A stretch of 20,820 nucleotides of DNA from Acholeplasmataceae bacterium UBA6235 (GCA_002441525.1 DJWH01000003.1:1-20820); one strand, 5' to 3'. Numbered from the stretch's first letter, positions 1 to 8,810 are shown. Numbers and translations: made by a program. Notes: generated from the sequence alone by a model not told the origin.

Positions 1-965
1 ACCACACGATAAGGTAACTTCAACAGTTGTAAGACTTTCTCAGAGTTCTTTAACATCTTTTCAAGTTCTGCATAAGAATCTTCTGGTTTGGTGAATTTGA
101 TGAGTTCAACCTTATTGAATTGGTGTTGTCTCAAAATCCCTTTGGTATCTCTACCTGCAGAACCCGCTTCACTTCTAAATGCAGTGGTATAAGAAACAAA
201 CTTGAGTGGTAATAAATCACCATCGATGATTTCATCACGATACATATTGATGGTTGGTACTTCCGCGGTTGGGTTTAAATACCACGTATCTTCATCTGAT
301 GTTACTTTATAAGAATCCGCTTTGAATTTAGGAAATTGGCCTGTGGCATACATCGACGCTTCATTGATCAAATACGGCGGCATAATTTCGGTATACCCAT
401 GATCTTCAGCGTGTAAATCCATCATGAATTGGATTAAGGAACGCTCTAAACGTGCACCTAATCCTCTATCAATGACGAAACGAGCCCCAGTAATCTTAGC
501 CGCTCTTTGGAAGTCTAAGACACCTAACTTTTCACCCAAGTCCGCGTGGTCTTTGATTGGAAATGTGAATTCTTTAGGTGTACCCCAGTCTCTAATAAGG
601 ATATTGTCTTTATCATCAATCCCGACCGGTGTGGTTTTCGATGGGATGTTTGGTGTGATGAGTAGTTTTTCTAGAATATAAGCGTCAATTTCGGCGATTT
701 TTTCATCGTCTAGTTTGATTTGTTCGCCTATTTGTCTCACTTGGTCTTTGATCGCTTCGGTGTCTACACCCTTTTTAGCCAATAAACCAATCTCTTTAGA
801 TTTGGTATTGCGTTCGCTTTTTAGCTTCTCAACGGTTGAGATTAAGTTTCTTCTTTCTTCGTCTTTTTGTACAACTTCTCTTAAATAACTGAAGTCACCA
901 CCCCTGGTGTTCAGTCTGTCGATTGCTTCATCGAGATTTTCTCTAATCCATTTAATATCTAACAT
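1..965 (-). CDS. serS: Serine--tRNA ligase, N-terminal 321 residues (cut by window start)
   Basis: This is a class II seryl-tRNA synthetase, which charges tRNA-Ser with serine in the cytosol. The visible 321 residues hold the N-terminal long coiled-coil arm that grips tRNA-Ser (about residues 30-100, rich in K, E, R and L) and most of the catalytic core. The core shows the serine-site segment TAEVP (residues 233-237) and class II motif 2 running from FRSEAGSAGRD at 263 to RQHQF at 283. The family is usually about 420-430 residues, so roughly the last quarter, including motif 3, lies outside the window. The ATG is at 963-965, behind a strong ribosome binding site (AAAGGAGG, 7 bases upstream). 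Expression is controlled by the T-box leader just upstream. Identity is very secure from the motifs. Confidence 0.97.
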   Translation of the reverse strand, partial: MLDIKWIRENLDEAIDRLNTRGGDFSYLREVVQKDEERRNLISTVEKLKSERNTKSKEIGLLAKKGVDTEAIKDQVRQIGEQIKLDDEKIAEIDAYILEKLLITPNIPSKTTPVGIDDKDNILIRDWGTPKEFTFPIKDHADLGEKLGVLDFQRAAKITGARFVIDRGLGARLERSLIQFMMDLHAEDHGYTEIMPPYLINEASMYATGQFPKFKADSYKVTSDEDTWYLNPTAEVPTINMYRDEIIDGDLLPLKFVSYTTAFRSEAGSAGRDTKGILRQHQFNKVELIKFTKPEDSYAELEKMLKNSEKVLQLLKLPYRV

Positions 966-984
966 GATTTGTCCTCCTTTGTTA

Positions 985-1204
985 GAAAAAAAAGTCCAAA
1001 AGAATTTGCATTCTTAAGGACGAAATAGTCGCGGTACCACCTTAATTCTACCTGTACCTACAGATAGCACTTAAACATTGTAACGCTTGTCAGCGGGTGT
1101 GATTAGCACCTCTCCTGAGTGGAATTCATATAGTACTTATGGGTTCACACCAACCACCCACTCGCTGAAAATAGTCACCATACTAAGGCTCAGTCATCGA
1201 TTTG
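985..1204 (-). ncRNA. T-box riboswitch leader of serS (Ser specifier UCC)
   Basis: On the minus strand, the 240 bases before serS carry the hallmarks of a tRNA-sensing T-box. The T-box sequence AAGGTGGTACCGCG (complement 1030-1043) can base-pair with the tRNA acceptor end. Upstream is a Stem I region with a GGTGTGA apical-loop motif and the specifier-loop pattern GAATTCCA. Read in the usual register (triplet followed by A), the specifier is TCC, complement of 1121-1123, a Ser codon that matches the downstream gene. The leader ends in an intrinsic terminator that competes with the antiterminator. In known T-boxes, uncharged tRNA stabilises the antiterminator and turns the gene on. The Stem I fold was judged by eye. 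Confidence 0.93.
987..1022 (-). terminator. T-box regulatory terminator
   Basis: On the minus strand the arms GTCCTTAAGAAT and ATTCTTTTGGAC form a hairpin with two central T-T mismatches and a short loop. It is followed by eight T residues and then the serS ribosome binding site. The 5' arm begins directly after the T-box sequence, as expected for the mutually exclusive terminator of a T-box leader. Confidence 0.9.
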
Positions 1205-1209
1205 GTTTA

Positions 1210-1238
1210 ATTATAACCTGTTTTCATCTTAAAGTAAA
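1210..1238 (-). promoter_or_regulatory. Promoter of the serS T-box transcript
   Basis: Minus strand: -35 TTTACT (complement 1233-1238), a 17-base spacer, then a perfect -10 TATAAT (complement 1210-1215). Transcription would start near 1203, just before Stem I of the T-box. Confidence 0.8.
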
Positions 1239-1386
1239 TACGCTTCCGATGGATGGGTCAATAATAAACGTGGTGGTGGTTGAGGTTTTGTAAAGAACAA
1301 CTCGAAATTGAGTGACTATCTCTGTTTTTTTCTGAAATATTGGCTTAAATCCACCTTTTCATATACGTTTTGTCTGTTTTCAGAAA

Positions 1387-1415
1387 ATAAAGCGACCTTC
1401 TGTTGGTCGCTTTAT
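1387..1415 (-). terminator. Terminator of the giant lipoprotein gene
   Basis: A perfect inverted repeat, ATAAAGCGACC and GGTCGCTTTAT around a 7-base loop, lies 17 bases beyond the lipoprotein stop codon. On the minus strand it runs into a T-rich tail (TTTATTTTC). It separates this gene from the serS T-box transcript. The stretch between it and the serS promoter (1239-1386) shows no further gene or clear signal. Confidence 0.9.
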
Positions 1416-1431
1416 CCAAACGTTTATTAAA

Positions 1432-4400
1432 TTAAATGAGCGGTAGGTAACCGATGAGTGGGATGACTTGTTGTGTCATATAATCCACACGATACCCTAC
1501 CAAAATGCCTACGATTTGAATCATTTGTCCTTGATATGTACTGAGCAATTGATATGGTGGTAACACGTTACCAATCAGTACCGCTTGAATACCCGGTTGA
1601 TTGAGGGTTTTTTCCATACCGTAATCCATCAATATTGCTTCGAAAGTGACAACTTCTCCCAAGAAGGCGGTATTCAATTCACCATTGATGAGTAATTCAT
1701 TCATTTGTATGGTGGTTGGGTTAGGTAGTACGACTGGGTTCAATATTTTATGTACCACGATTTGATCGATGTAGGAAATACCTTCCATCGGTTCATATAC
1801 GTATCCAGAAATGATCAATTCATACCCCGTATACATGTGTAGGTCTTCACTCATTCGAATGAAATACCCAAAACCTGTTTCATCCATCACATAGGTCATC
1901 GTGTCATAGTGGAATTGCATCGCTGTAATGATGACTTTTAAGAACACACGTTCACCTAGGTGGTTGTATTGTGCATCCAGTAAAGTGGTGATAGGAAATG
2001 GTGAAATCGTGATGGTGAGTGTTTGACCATACGTCATACCCAAATAGGTCACTTCCACCAAAATATCGGTTTGATAAGCATCGCTGACTTCACCTACCGT
2101 CACCACACCTTGATTGAAACTGATGAGATTCGCGTGAATACCCTCATTCGTAATTTGAATGGACCCATGGAAATAAGGGTGTTCTAATGGGTATGGCATC
2201 ACTTGTTCGGTGTAATATGGGTGGTCTAGCATATGTAGGGCGTAATTGAGGATTTCAGCGGTGATGTCTTCGGCAGTCATCTGCAAGAATGTGTATTCAT
2301 TGGTATTGCCTGTGAATACCGCAGTCATCATCAATTCACCATACATTTCAATGCCTACAAAGTATACTTGAATGCCCACAAGTTCGTTTTCCATTTGAAG
2401 TAATGCGGTATGGGCTTGTTCACTTGCTTCTAATAATTGAATGGCATACATCGCGTTGGTTAAATAGAATGTACCATATCGATTTTCAATGACGCCATAA
2501 TAGGTGGTATAAAAGGCGAGTGATGCGCCATTTGGATCTAACATACCTGTTTCATACAACGAGATTTCCGATAAGGTCGTTTCACTGTCATCAAAACCGA
2601 TGACAGCGGATAACGCGTCGTTGCCCCAGGCGTTCACTTGAATCGTACCATAGACATAATTTAGGTACCCATAAACAAGGATGATATCCCCTATTTGATA
2701 CCCACCAAAGCCTTCTAAAACAATCATGCCAGTGGCGTCTTCAATGATGGTTCGCATCTCCTGTACAGCCCGAACGGTGCCCTGGATAACAACAAACGAA
2801 TCATCATCCAGTAAGGTTAAGTCAACGATATTGGTGATCGGATACGGTTCGATATGAATCGTATAAACGATGACATCTTCGGTGGTACCAATCAAAGCGG
2901 TGATTTGTAGCGTCATCGTCACAGGTTCATTGACCATTTGAACGATATTGTCTACCAAGTATGCGCTACCTGTGAGTATTTCATAACTGAGATACGCATC
3001 AAATAACCCAAAGTAAGTTGGCATTTCAATGGTTTCAAATGGGTGGTAAATTTGATTTTCAAAATGTTCTCTACCCATGTTAAATAACGCGTCCAATTTT
3101 TCTTGATCGGTTGAATATGATAACTGAATGCCAGCTTCACCACCAGAATAATAAATTTCTGGCGCGGATATCGTTTCGTTGTAATGGATAAATGCTTTAA
3201 TTGTGACGTATAGTCCAACATAGTTGTAGAACACATTTCTTTCGTAAATATTCGCGAATAATACATCTTCTTGGGTGTTTTCATCGACTAAGAATAAATT
3301 GTTGTATTCGTGACCAACCGTACCTGTAATGACGATGTATGTCATCCATGGTGAAGATGAATTGATTTGTCTTGCTTCAAACAATGTCATCGGGATTGGT
3401 TGTGTGAGGATGGTGTTATCACTCGATATGAACTGTGCATTGTAAGCTTCAACTTGTAGTGCTTTTTCACCTTGATATGTGGTAACTACGCCTTGGAATT
3501 GGACACGGTCATTGGTGTAATAATAGTGTTTACCCAAAATCATGATGTAACCTGTAGCGTCGCCAACGATGATGTATGGGATGGTTTCATCGTAGCTTGT
3601 AAATAGAACTACCGCATCTAAGTTCATCGATGTGCCAAGTGGTGCCATTTGAATTTGTTCTACAGTAGAGAACTCAATCGGTTCTACATATAGGTAAAGC
3701 TGGAATGTTTGAATGATGTCATAATATTCAATCGTCACTTCAAATGTGATGGTGGTGATTTCGGTGATCATTTCACTGATATAGCCAAAGTCCATGTTGT
3801 ATAGGCTTGGGTCACTAATAAGTATATAGGATAATTCTGGATAATATGGACTCAACCCTACTTCAAGGATAACTTGTTGTCCCGGACGATAGACTTTATC
3901 GTACATATCGATGATTTGTTGCTGTATTTCATCCACAATCATTTGATTGGATAGATTGACTGTAATATCACCTATAGCATTAAAGAACATCAATTGATTG
4001 CCCATAGGGTGTGGTGAAGCATACCCTTTAAGGGTAACATTACGGTTCAAATTCATGTGTAAAGTCATCATACCTTCTGGGGTGGTCGGAACAATAGAGA
4101 CGACACTGCCTTCTTGTACGATGAAATATTGGCTGGTCATGTCATTAAAGCCTAAAGTACCACTAACTTCAAAACGTTTGTACTGAAAGAATAAGATGGA
4201 TAGTGGGATGTTCATAAATTCTGAAACCGAGAGAACAGCGGTCGAGGTCGGGTCAGGATTACCATAATCGACAATCATTGTTACCACATCACCAAATTCA
4301 CTGACCAATATATTGTCTTGTGAGCCACTCAAGTGACCTTTGATTTGAATACGATCACCTACATGGATGTCATTTCGATTCGTGTATAGTGCCAAAAAGC

Positions 4401-7400
4401 CCGTTTCATCCCCTACAATAACAAACCCATTGTTCGGTTCTGTGAGGACGATGACTTCTAACGTCACTTCGGTGATTGGCATCGACTGTAAATCTACAAT
4501 CGATGTGAATTGAATCATCGGTTGAATGTGAATAAAGATGGTGTAAAGCGTTGTGACGCCATCTAAAACAATCGTTACTTGGAGTTCAATCGCGATAAAT
4601 TGATCGATTTGATGGTTGACATACCCTGTCGATAAGTTGATATAGTTGGCTGAATCATTGACATGTTGCCACGAAATGACAGACCCATAGAGTTTGTCTG
4701 TGAGTGGGAAATGGATGGTATCGCCTGGAAGGTAGAATGTATGCACAAACTGATTCATCAATTGGAAGTAGATCCAATCGATCTTTTCTGGTGTGGTTAA
4801 TTCGTGCATTTCGATGTCTGTAGGCCCATTGAGGAATGCGAAGTGTAATCTACCACCCATATCAAAGTTCATGAGGGTAAAGCCTGTAAGTGTCACTGGC
4901 ATGCCTTGATACATGGCTAGGTTTTGATTACCCATTGGGTCTAAGCTTAAAATACCTGTAGCGTATGGGCCATCGGTCAAGAAATAATAGCCACTGTTAG
5001 GATCGAATTGAAGGGTACCCGTGAGTTTGACAAACTTGAACCAGTATAGTGGGTTATCGCCTGGAAGGTTAACGAATACCGATAATGGGATTTCGGTAGC
5101 TTCTGGTAGAGGTAATCCGGTTTGTAAAACTTCGAGTAAAACGGTATTTGGATCGTTAGCGATGACAATCATACCCATTTGAGTTTGTTTGTAACCAACG
5201 AATACCGCTTCATCCCCTGGATTCAATGCTTGGTTATTAGGAATAAATACGGTGTATCCATCTAATAGGATGACTGTACCTGGAATCATTGGAATGTGTG
5301 CCAAAACAACCCCTTTGATCTTGACATAGTCATTGTCGTTTAGACTTAAGAGTTCTTCATAGGTAACAAACGTATCGGGTTTCAATGTGAGGTTAAATAC
5401 CGCTGTTTTACTGAACCCTTGTAATGTAATCACACATTGGAGTTGAATGATTCTTTCTGAATCGGTTGGTTGGAAAGTGAAGGTTTGCATATCGAAATAC
5501 GCCGCATTATCACCAATCACTGACCATTGTAAAGTGGTGCCGTACGTTGGGTCACCATTTGGTAGTTGTAATACTGTACCTGGGTAGAAGACCCTACCTT
5601 CAAGTTTGGTTGTACCTAAAACAATCACTTGGTCAATGATGTCTTCAGGTGTGTATGTAGGCACATCCATGCTATTTGGAATATAAGCGATGTGCCATAA
5701 ACCAGCCATCGATTGGAAATCATGGATGTACGCTTCAATAATGACCGTTTGATTGATGAATGGCATGAGTATGTTATCATCCACAATCGAACGATAGTTG
5801 ATCATGATCTTGTCCTCTGAGAATGGGGCTTGTAGATAGAAGCCACCCATACCATAACCTAAATAAGCTTCGAGTTGGACACGTTGTCCATAGACCAATG
5901 GGTTGGTTTCATCCAATCTCAAGACATCTTCATAGGTGAGGGTTGTCAAACTTGGCATATCAAATGTGCCTGTAGAAAGAACCATACCCGATGGGTTAAT
6001 GAGTTGAGGGGTGTGTTCAAAATTATCATAAGAAGCTTCAAATTCGATGACATCTCCCACAACAAATCCTGTAGGGTTCGCTAAAACAAAGATGTTGCCA
6101 GTGCCATCTGAAACATAGAATCCTGGGAATCCCGGTCTTGGGAATATGAACGTGATGACCCCTTTGACTAAGATGCGGTCTACAGGTTTAGATAACAATA
6201 TGGTTTCAATGAGGTCATAGCCTTCATCAAGTTGCCATAACGCATACACATGGATCGGTTCAAGACCCATTTGGATGTCATATACTTTGGTTTCAAATGT
6301 ATCTTCTAAATACCAACCTAAGAATTGATAGCCTTCTCTCGTTGGGGTTTGTAACATGTATTTATCTTGATAACCAATCAACAACACTTGAGTATACGTG
6401 TCTTCAATGTGTAGGTGAAGTTCAATCGCGAGTGGTTCAAATTGTGCGTACAAACGAATATGGTTTGCAGGCATGTGTGTGAGGGTGAATTCATTGAGTA
6501 AGAATTCATCAGTGAACCAACCTGTAAATGCGTATCCTGGTTTGGTAGGTGGTTCAATAACAATCGGGTCAGCATACTTCACTTGCATCTCAGATTTGAC
6601 AATATTACCAAAGCTAATCGTGTAAATGTTGTGTTCATACTTCGGTACGATGGTGATATCACGATCAGGCATGGTTGTTAAGGTAAATGGGGTGTCATTT
6701 TCTAGCCATCCCACGAAGGTCAATCCTTCTATTTGTGGTGGAGCCATCAACGTAATTTGGCTTTGATAGGCGATTTCTTGATTTATCAATGCACCTTCAA
6801 TGATGTAGGTTAATTGATAATTATTGATCGACCATTTCGCATACAATACCGCGCCATCCACAGGCATTTGATTGAACACGAACAATGTCGTATACTCAGA
6901 TTCTGTGTACCAACCCATGAATGTGTGACCTTGTTTGGTTGGATCTGTTGGTTTCGTCACGTTTTCATCGATGATACCATAGATAGTAGATACTTCAGAC
7001 CCGCCATTGCTGATGAATTGAATGCTGTATTGGATTGGCATCCATTTCACATATAAGGTGATATCGGATGAACCCATCTTGTTAAATGTATATAGATTTT
7101 CAAAAGTGGATTCTGTGTAGAAACCTTGGAAACTATACCCAACTCTGGTGGTTTCTGGTGCGGTGATGGCTGACTCATAATCAGCAGTCATCGGAAGAAT
7201 GGTAGTACCACCATTCACGATGAATGTGATGGTGTATGTGTTGATGATCCATTTCGCATGTAATGTAGCACCACCTACCGGCATGGTTGTAAATACGAAT
7301 GGTGCAATCCATGTGGTATCTGAATACCAACCATCAAATGTGTAACCCACTTTGGTTGGGTCTTCCGGTTTGGTAACAACATCCATGTAGTTGGCTGAAA

Positions 7401-8574
7401 TTGCTGTGACTGTTGTACCGCCATTTGTATTAAATGTGATCGTGTATGGGCTTGCTGTCCATTTCGCGTACAATGTCATGTTGGTATCTGGCATCGTGCC
7501 TACGGTGTATGGTGTGGTGAGCGTTTCATTGCTATACCATCCAGCAAAATCATAACCTTCTTTGGCTGGGTTTGGTATGGTAATGACTGAACCATAGCTT
7601 TGTGTCACTGGATTGATTGGCGACCCACCTAGGGTATTGAATGTCATTGTATAACTATTGATGTCCCATTTCGCGTATAAGGTAAACGCTTGTGTTACTG
7701 GTGTTGTAAACACATACGGAATGGTGAGTGTTTCATCTGTATACCAACCACCAAAGGTATGTCCCACCTTGGTAGGGTCAGTAGGTTTTGTGATGGCTGT
7801 ATTATAATCGGTCGTGATGGATGCTACAAGTGTCCCTTGATTGGATTCAAATGAGACGGTGAACGTGTTGATTTGCCATTTCGCATATAGGGTGATGTTG
7901 CTAGCACCCATTTGATTGAATACGTATGGTGTGGTTAGGGTAGTTTCAACAAACCAATCGACGAATGTGTATCCCACTTTCGTAGGGTTGGTTGGTTTAG
8001 TAATTGTTGCTTGATAGTCTGCTGTGATTGCAGCTACGCTTGAACCACCATTCGATTCAAATGAAATGGTGTATTGGTTGATGGTCCATTTGGCGTAAAG
8101 CGTCAAATTGGATTCCGGCATTGGACCAAAGGTATAAGGTGACAATAAAGCACTATCTTCAAACCATCCAACAAACGTATACCCTTCTTTGGTTGGATCG
8201 GTTGGTTCAATCACTGTTGCGCCAGAGGCGTACACCACAGGTGCGATGGTTGAGCCACCATTGGTTTGATAGGTAACCGTAAATTGATGGATGATTTGGG
8301 TCCATTTCGCATACACCGTAATCCCGCCCGATTGGGTAAGCAGTGCTGCGATGGTAAATGGTAAGGTCAAATCTTCATCGGTAAACCAACCATCAAAAGT
8401 ATAGCCATCCCGTACTGGGGTTGGTAATGTCACTGAGGTGTCTGTCGTCTTGATGGTTAAGTCTTCTAACTCAACACCTCCATTCTCGATGAATGTAATC
8501 TTGATTTCACTCGTTTGATTACATGCAGTCAAAAAAATCAGCAAAAATGCCAATAAGGTTAAAAGTTTACGCAT
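1432..8574 (-). CDS. Giant surface lipoprotein: 11 InlB-type repeats plus a 5.7-copy OB-OB-Ig-like array
   Basis: A 2380-residue lipoprotein. The N-terminus has a basic start, a hydrophobic core and the lipobox LTAC (Cys18), so it should be exported and lipid-anchored facing outward. Residues 25-785 are eleven InlB B-type repeats of about 70 residues (pattern NGG, GYTF.GW, LYAKW); the first eight are regular and the last three degenerate. Residues 786-2380 form a second array of about 280-residue units: two OB-like beta domains followed by an Ig-like beta-sandwich, five times, then two OB-like domains ending in the C-terminus. No C-terminal membrane helix, LPXTG or catalytic motif is seen. 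The ATG follows AAAGGGGGAG at good spacing, and the gene has its own promoter and terminator. InlB repeats are common in bacterial surface proteins, including those of acholeplasmas. The role (adhesion, or binding of host or environmental polymers) is inference. It is intact, with no frameshift. Confidence 0.9.
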   Translation of the reverse strand: MRKLLTLLAFLLIFLTACNQTSEIKITFIENGGVELEDLTIKTTDTSVTLPTPVRDGYTFDGWFTDEDLTLPFTIAALLTQSGGITVYAKWTQIIHQFTVTYQTNGGSTIAPVVYASGATVIEPTDPTKEGYTFVGWFEDSALLSPYTFGPMPESNLTLYAKWTINQYTISFESNGGSSVAAITADYQATITKPTNPTKVGYTFVDWFVETTLTTPYVFNQMGASNITLYAKWQINTFTVSFESNQGTLVASITTDYNTAITKPTDPTKVGHTFGGWYTDETLTIPYVFTTPVTQAFTLYAKWDINSYTMTFNTLGGSPINPVTQSYGSVITIPNPAKEGYDFAGWYSNETLTTPYTVGTMPDTNMTLYAKWTASPYTITFNTNGGTTVTAISANYMDVVTKPEDPTKVGYTFDGWYSDTTWIAPFVFTTMPVGGATLHAKWIINTYTITFIVNGGTTILPMTADYESAITAPETTRVGYSFQGFYTESTFENLYTFNKMGSSDITLYVKWMPIQYSIQFISNGGSEVSTIYGIIDENVTKPTDPTKQGHTFMGWYTESEYTTLFVFNQMPVDGAVLYAKWSINNYQLTYIIEGALINQEIAYQSQITLMAPPQIEGLTFVGWLENDTPFTLTTMPDRDITIVPKYEHNIYTISFGNIVKSEMQVKYADPIVIEPPTKPGYAFTGWFTDEFLLNEFTLTHMPANHIRLYAQFEPLAIELHLHIEDTYTQVLLIGYQDKYMLQTPTREGYQFLGWYLEDTFETKVYDIQMGLEPIHVYALWQLDEGYDLIETILLSKPVDRILVKGVITFIFPRPGFPGFYVSDGTGNIFVLANPTGFVVGDVIEFEASYDNFEHTPQLINPSGMVLSTGTFDMPSLTTLTYEDVLRLDETNPLVYGQRVQLEAYLGYGMGGFYLQAPFSEDKIMINYRSIVDDNILMPFINQTVIIEAYIHDFQSMAGLWHIAYIPNSMDVPTYTPEDIIDQVIVLGTTKLEGRVFYPGTVLQLPNGDPTYGTTLQWSVIGDNAAYFDMQTFTFQPTDSERIIQLQCVITLQGFSKTAVFNLTLKPDTFVTYEELLSLNDNDYVKIKGVVLAHIPMIPGTVILLDGYTVFIPNNQALNPGDEAVFVGYKQTQMGMIVIANDPNTVLLEVLQTGLPLPEATEIPLSVFVNLPGDNPLYWFKFVKLTGTLQFDPNSGYYFLTDGPYATGILSLDPMGNQNLAMYQGMPVTLTGFTLMNFDMGGRLHFAFLNGPTDIEMHELTTPEKIDWIYFQLMNQFVHTFYLPGDTIHFPLTDKLYGSVISWQHVNDSANYINLSTGYVNHQIDQFIAIELQVTIVLDGVTTLYTIFIHIQPMIQFTSIVDLQSMPITEVTLEVIVLTEPNNGFVIVGDETGFLALYTNRNDIHVGDRIQIKGHLSGSQDNILVSEFGDVVTMIVDYGNPDPTSTAVLSVSEFMNIPLSILFFQYKRFEVSGTLGFNDMTSQYFIVQEGSVVSIVPTTPEGMMTLHMNLNRNVTLKGYASPHPMGNQLMFFNAIGDITVNLSNQMIVDEIQQQIIDMYDKVYRPGQQVILEVGLSPYYPELSYILISDPSLYNMDFGYISEMITEITTITFEVTIEYYDIIQTFQLYLYVEPIEFSTVEQIQMAPLGTSMNLDAVVLFTSYDETIPYIIVGDATGYIMILGKHYYYTNDRVQFQGVVTTYQGEKALQVEAYNAQFISSDNTILTQPIPMTLFEARQINSSSPWMTYIVITGTVGHEYNNLFLVDENTQEDVLFANIYERNVFYNYVGLYVTIKAFIHYNETISAPEIYYSGGEAGIQLSYSTDQEKLDALFNMGREHFENQIYHPFETIEMPTYFGLFDAYLSYEILTGSAYLVDNIVQMVNEPVTMTLQITALIGTTEDVIVYTIHIEPYPITNIVDLTLLDDDSFVVIQGTVRAVQEMRTIIEDATGMIVLEGFGGYQIGDIILVYGYLNYVYGTIQVNAWGNDALSAVIGFDDSETTLSEISLYETGMLDPNGASLAFYTTYYGVIENRYGTFYLTNAMYAIQLLEASEQAHTALLQMENELVGIQVYFVGIEMYGELMMTAVFTGNTNEYTFLQMTAEDITAEILNYALHMLDHPYYTEQVMPYPLEHPYFHGSIQITNEGIHANLISFNQGVVTVGEVSDAYQTDILVEVTYLGMTYGQTLTITISPFPITTLLDAQYNHLGERVFLKVIITAMQFHYDTMTYVMDETGFGYFIRMSEDLHMYTGYELIISGYVYEPMEGISYIDQIVVHKILNPVVLPNPTTIQMNELLINGELNTAFLGEVVTFEAILMDYGMEKTLNQPGIQAVLIGNVLPPYQLLSTYQGQMIQIVGILVGYRVDYMTQQVIPLIGYLPLI
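1435..6219 (-). repeat. Array of five and two-thirds OB-OB-Ig-like supermodules
   Basis: Aligning residues 786-2380 by eye shows units starting at 786, 1067, 1354, 1633, 1912 and 2194, with lengths 281, 287, 279, 279, 282 and 187. Each unit opens with an OB-like strand set: a hydrophobic V.G.V strand, then G-F/Y-x-V-x-D-x-T-G, then a V/I-G-D turn and a long strand. A second OB-like domain follows, with an entry helix-like segment, a F.LTG-type strand and a closing V.L.G strand. The unit ends in an Ig-like sandwich that starts with a helix, then Y.PG..., an alternating SW/SY strand and a final pair ending ..I.P. Unit 6 stops after the second OB-like domain. Fold names are inferred from pattern; the periodicity is seen directly. 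Confidence 0.75.
6220..8502 (-). repeat. Eleven tandem InlB B-type (Flg_new-like) protein repeats
   Basis: The DNA has a period of about 210 bases that comes from protein repeats. Unit starts in residues are 25, 98, 168, 238, 308, 377, 447, 516, 586, 651 and 717, with lengths of 65-73. Each unit has an entry strand (YTITF-like), an NGG turn, a K/EP..P segment, GYTF.GWY and a closing LYAKW. Units 9-11 lose the NGG turn, and LYAKW becomes IVPKY, LYAQF and VYALW. Such repeats form beta-grasp-like rods in known surface proteins. Confidence 0.9.
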
Positions 8575-8623
8575 GAAGTTCTCCCCCTTTTATGCGATAA
8601 CCGATATTTAAAATGAGTTGGGT

Positions 8624-8640
8624 ACTCAATGGTCTTGAGT
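8624..8640 (-). other. Hairpin in the 5' leader of the lipoprotein mRNA
   Basis: ACTCAA and TTGAGT form a perfect 6-bp stem with a 5-base loop in the untranslated leader. The TGAGT arm can instead pair with a second ACTCA copy (complement 8614-8618), so two exclusive hairpins are possible. Function is unknown. Confidence 0.45.
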
Positions 8641-8671
8641 AGGCATCCCATGAATAGACAATTTCACCTTC

Positions 8672-8700
8672 AATATATCGCTATCTATGCAAAATTTCAA
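8672..8700 (-). promoter_or_regulatory. Promoter of the giant lipoprotein gene
   Basis: Minus strand: -35 TTGAAA (complement 8695-8700), 17-base spacer, -10 TATATT (complement 8672-8677). This gives a leader of about 90 bases before the ATG. It lies downstream of the gyrA terminator, so the lipoprotein is its own transcription unit. Confidence 0.72.
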
Positions 8701-8778
8701 TGTTAATTAAAATAACATTACAGAAAATTGTCATTTTTCTGTTTTTTATGTCGATTTTTAAAGGATTTTACTCAAAAA

Positions 8779-8805
8779 GAAAAAGCAACCCCCTAAGGGA
8801 TTGCT
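8779..8805 (-). terminator. Terminator of the gyrase operon
   Basis: Six bases after the gyrA stop, the minus strand reads AGCAATCCC, loop TTAG, GGGGTTGCT: a 9-bp stem with one U-G pair. It is followed by TTTTTCTTTTT. Confidence 0.92.
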
Positions 8806-8810
8806 CTTTA

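Noticed and set aside
1087..1293. 68-codon plus-strand reading frame
   Set aside because: It lies antisense to the serS T-box and its promoter and has no ribosome binding site or recognisable protein.
1372..1388. TCTGTTTTCAGAAAAT near the lipoprotein's 3' end resembling the repeat at 8719-8746
   Set aside because: The similarity is short and low in complexity, so it is not adequate evidence for insertion-flanking repeats.
6220..8502. Regular 210-base period that could suggest a CRISPR or DNA satellite
   Set aside because: Units are in frame, diverged in DNA and conserved in protein pattern, so these are protein repeats of the InlB type.
8719..8746. Inverted repeat ACAGAAAA...TTTTCTGT followed by T residues on the plus strand
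   Set aside because: No plus-strand gene lies upstream, so it cannot be the terminator of anything visible. It is AT-rich and may be chance or a protein site upstream of the lipoprotein promoter.
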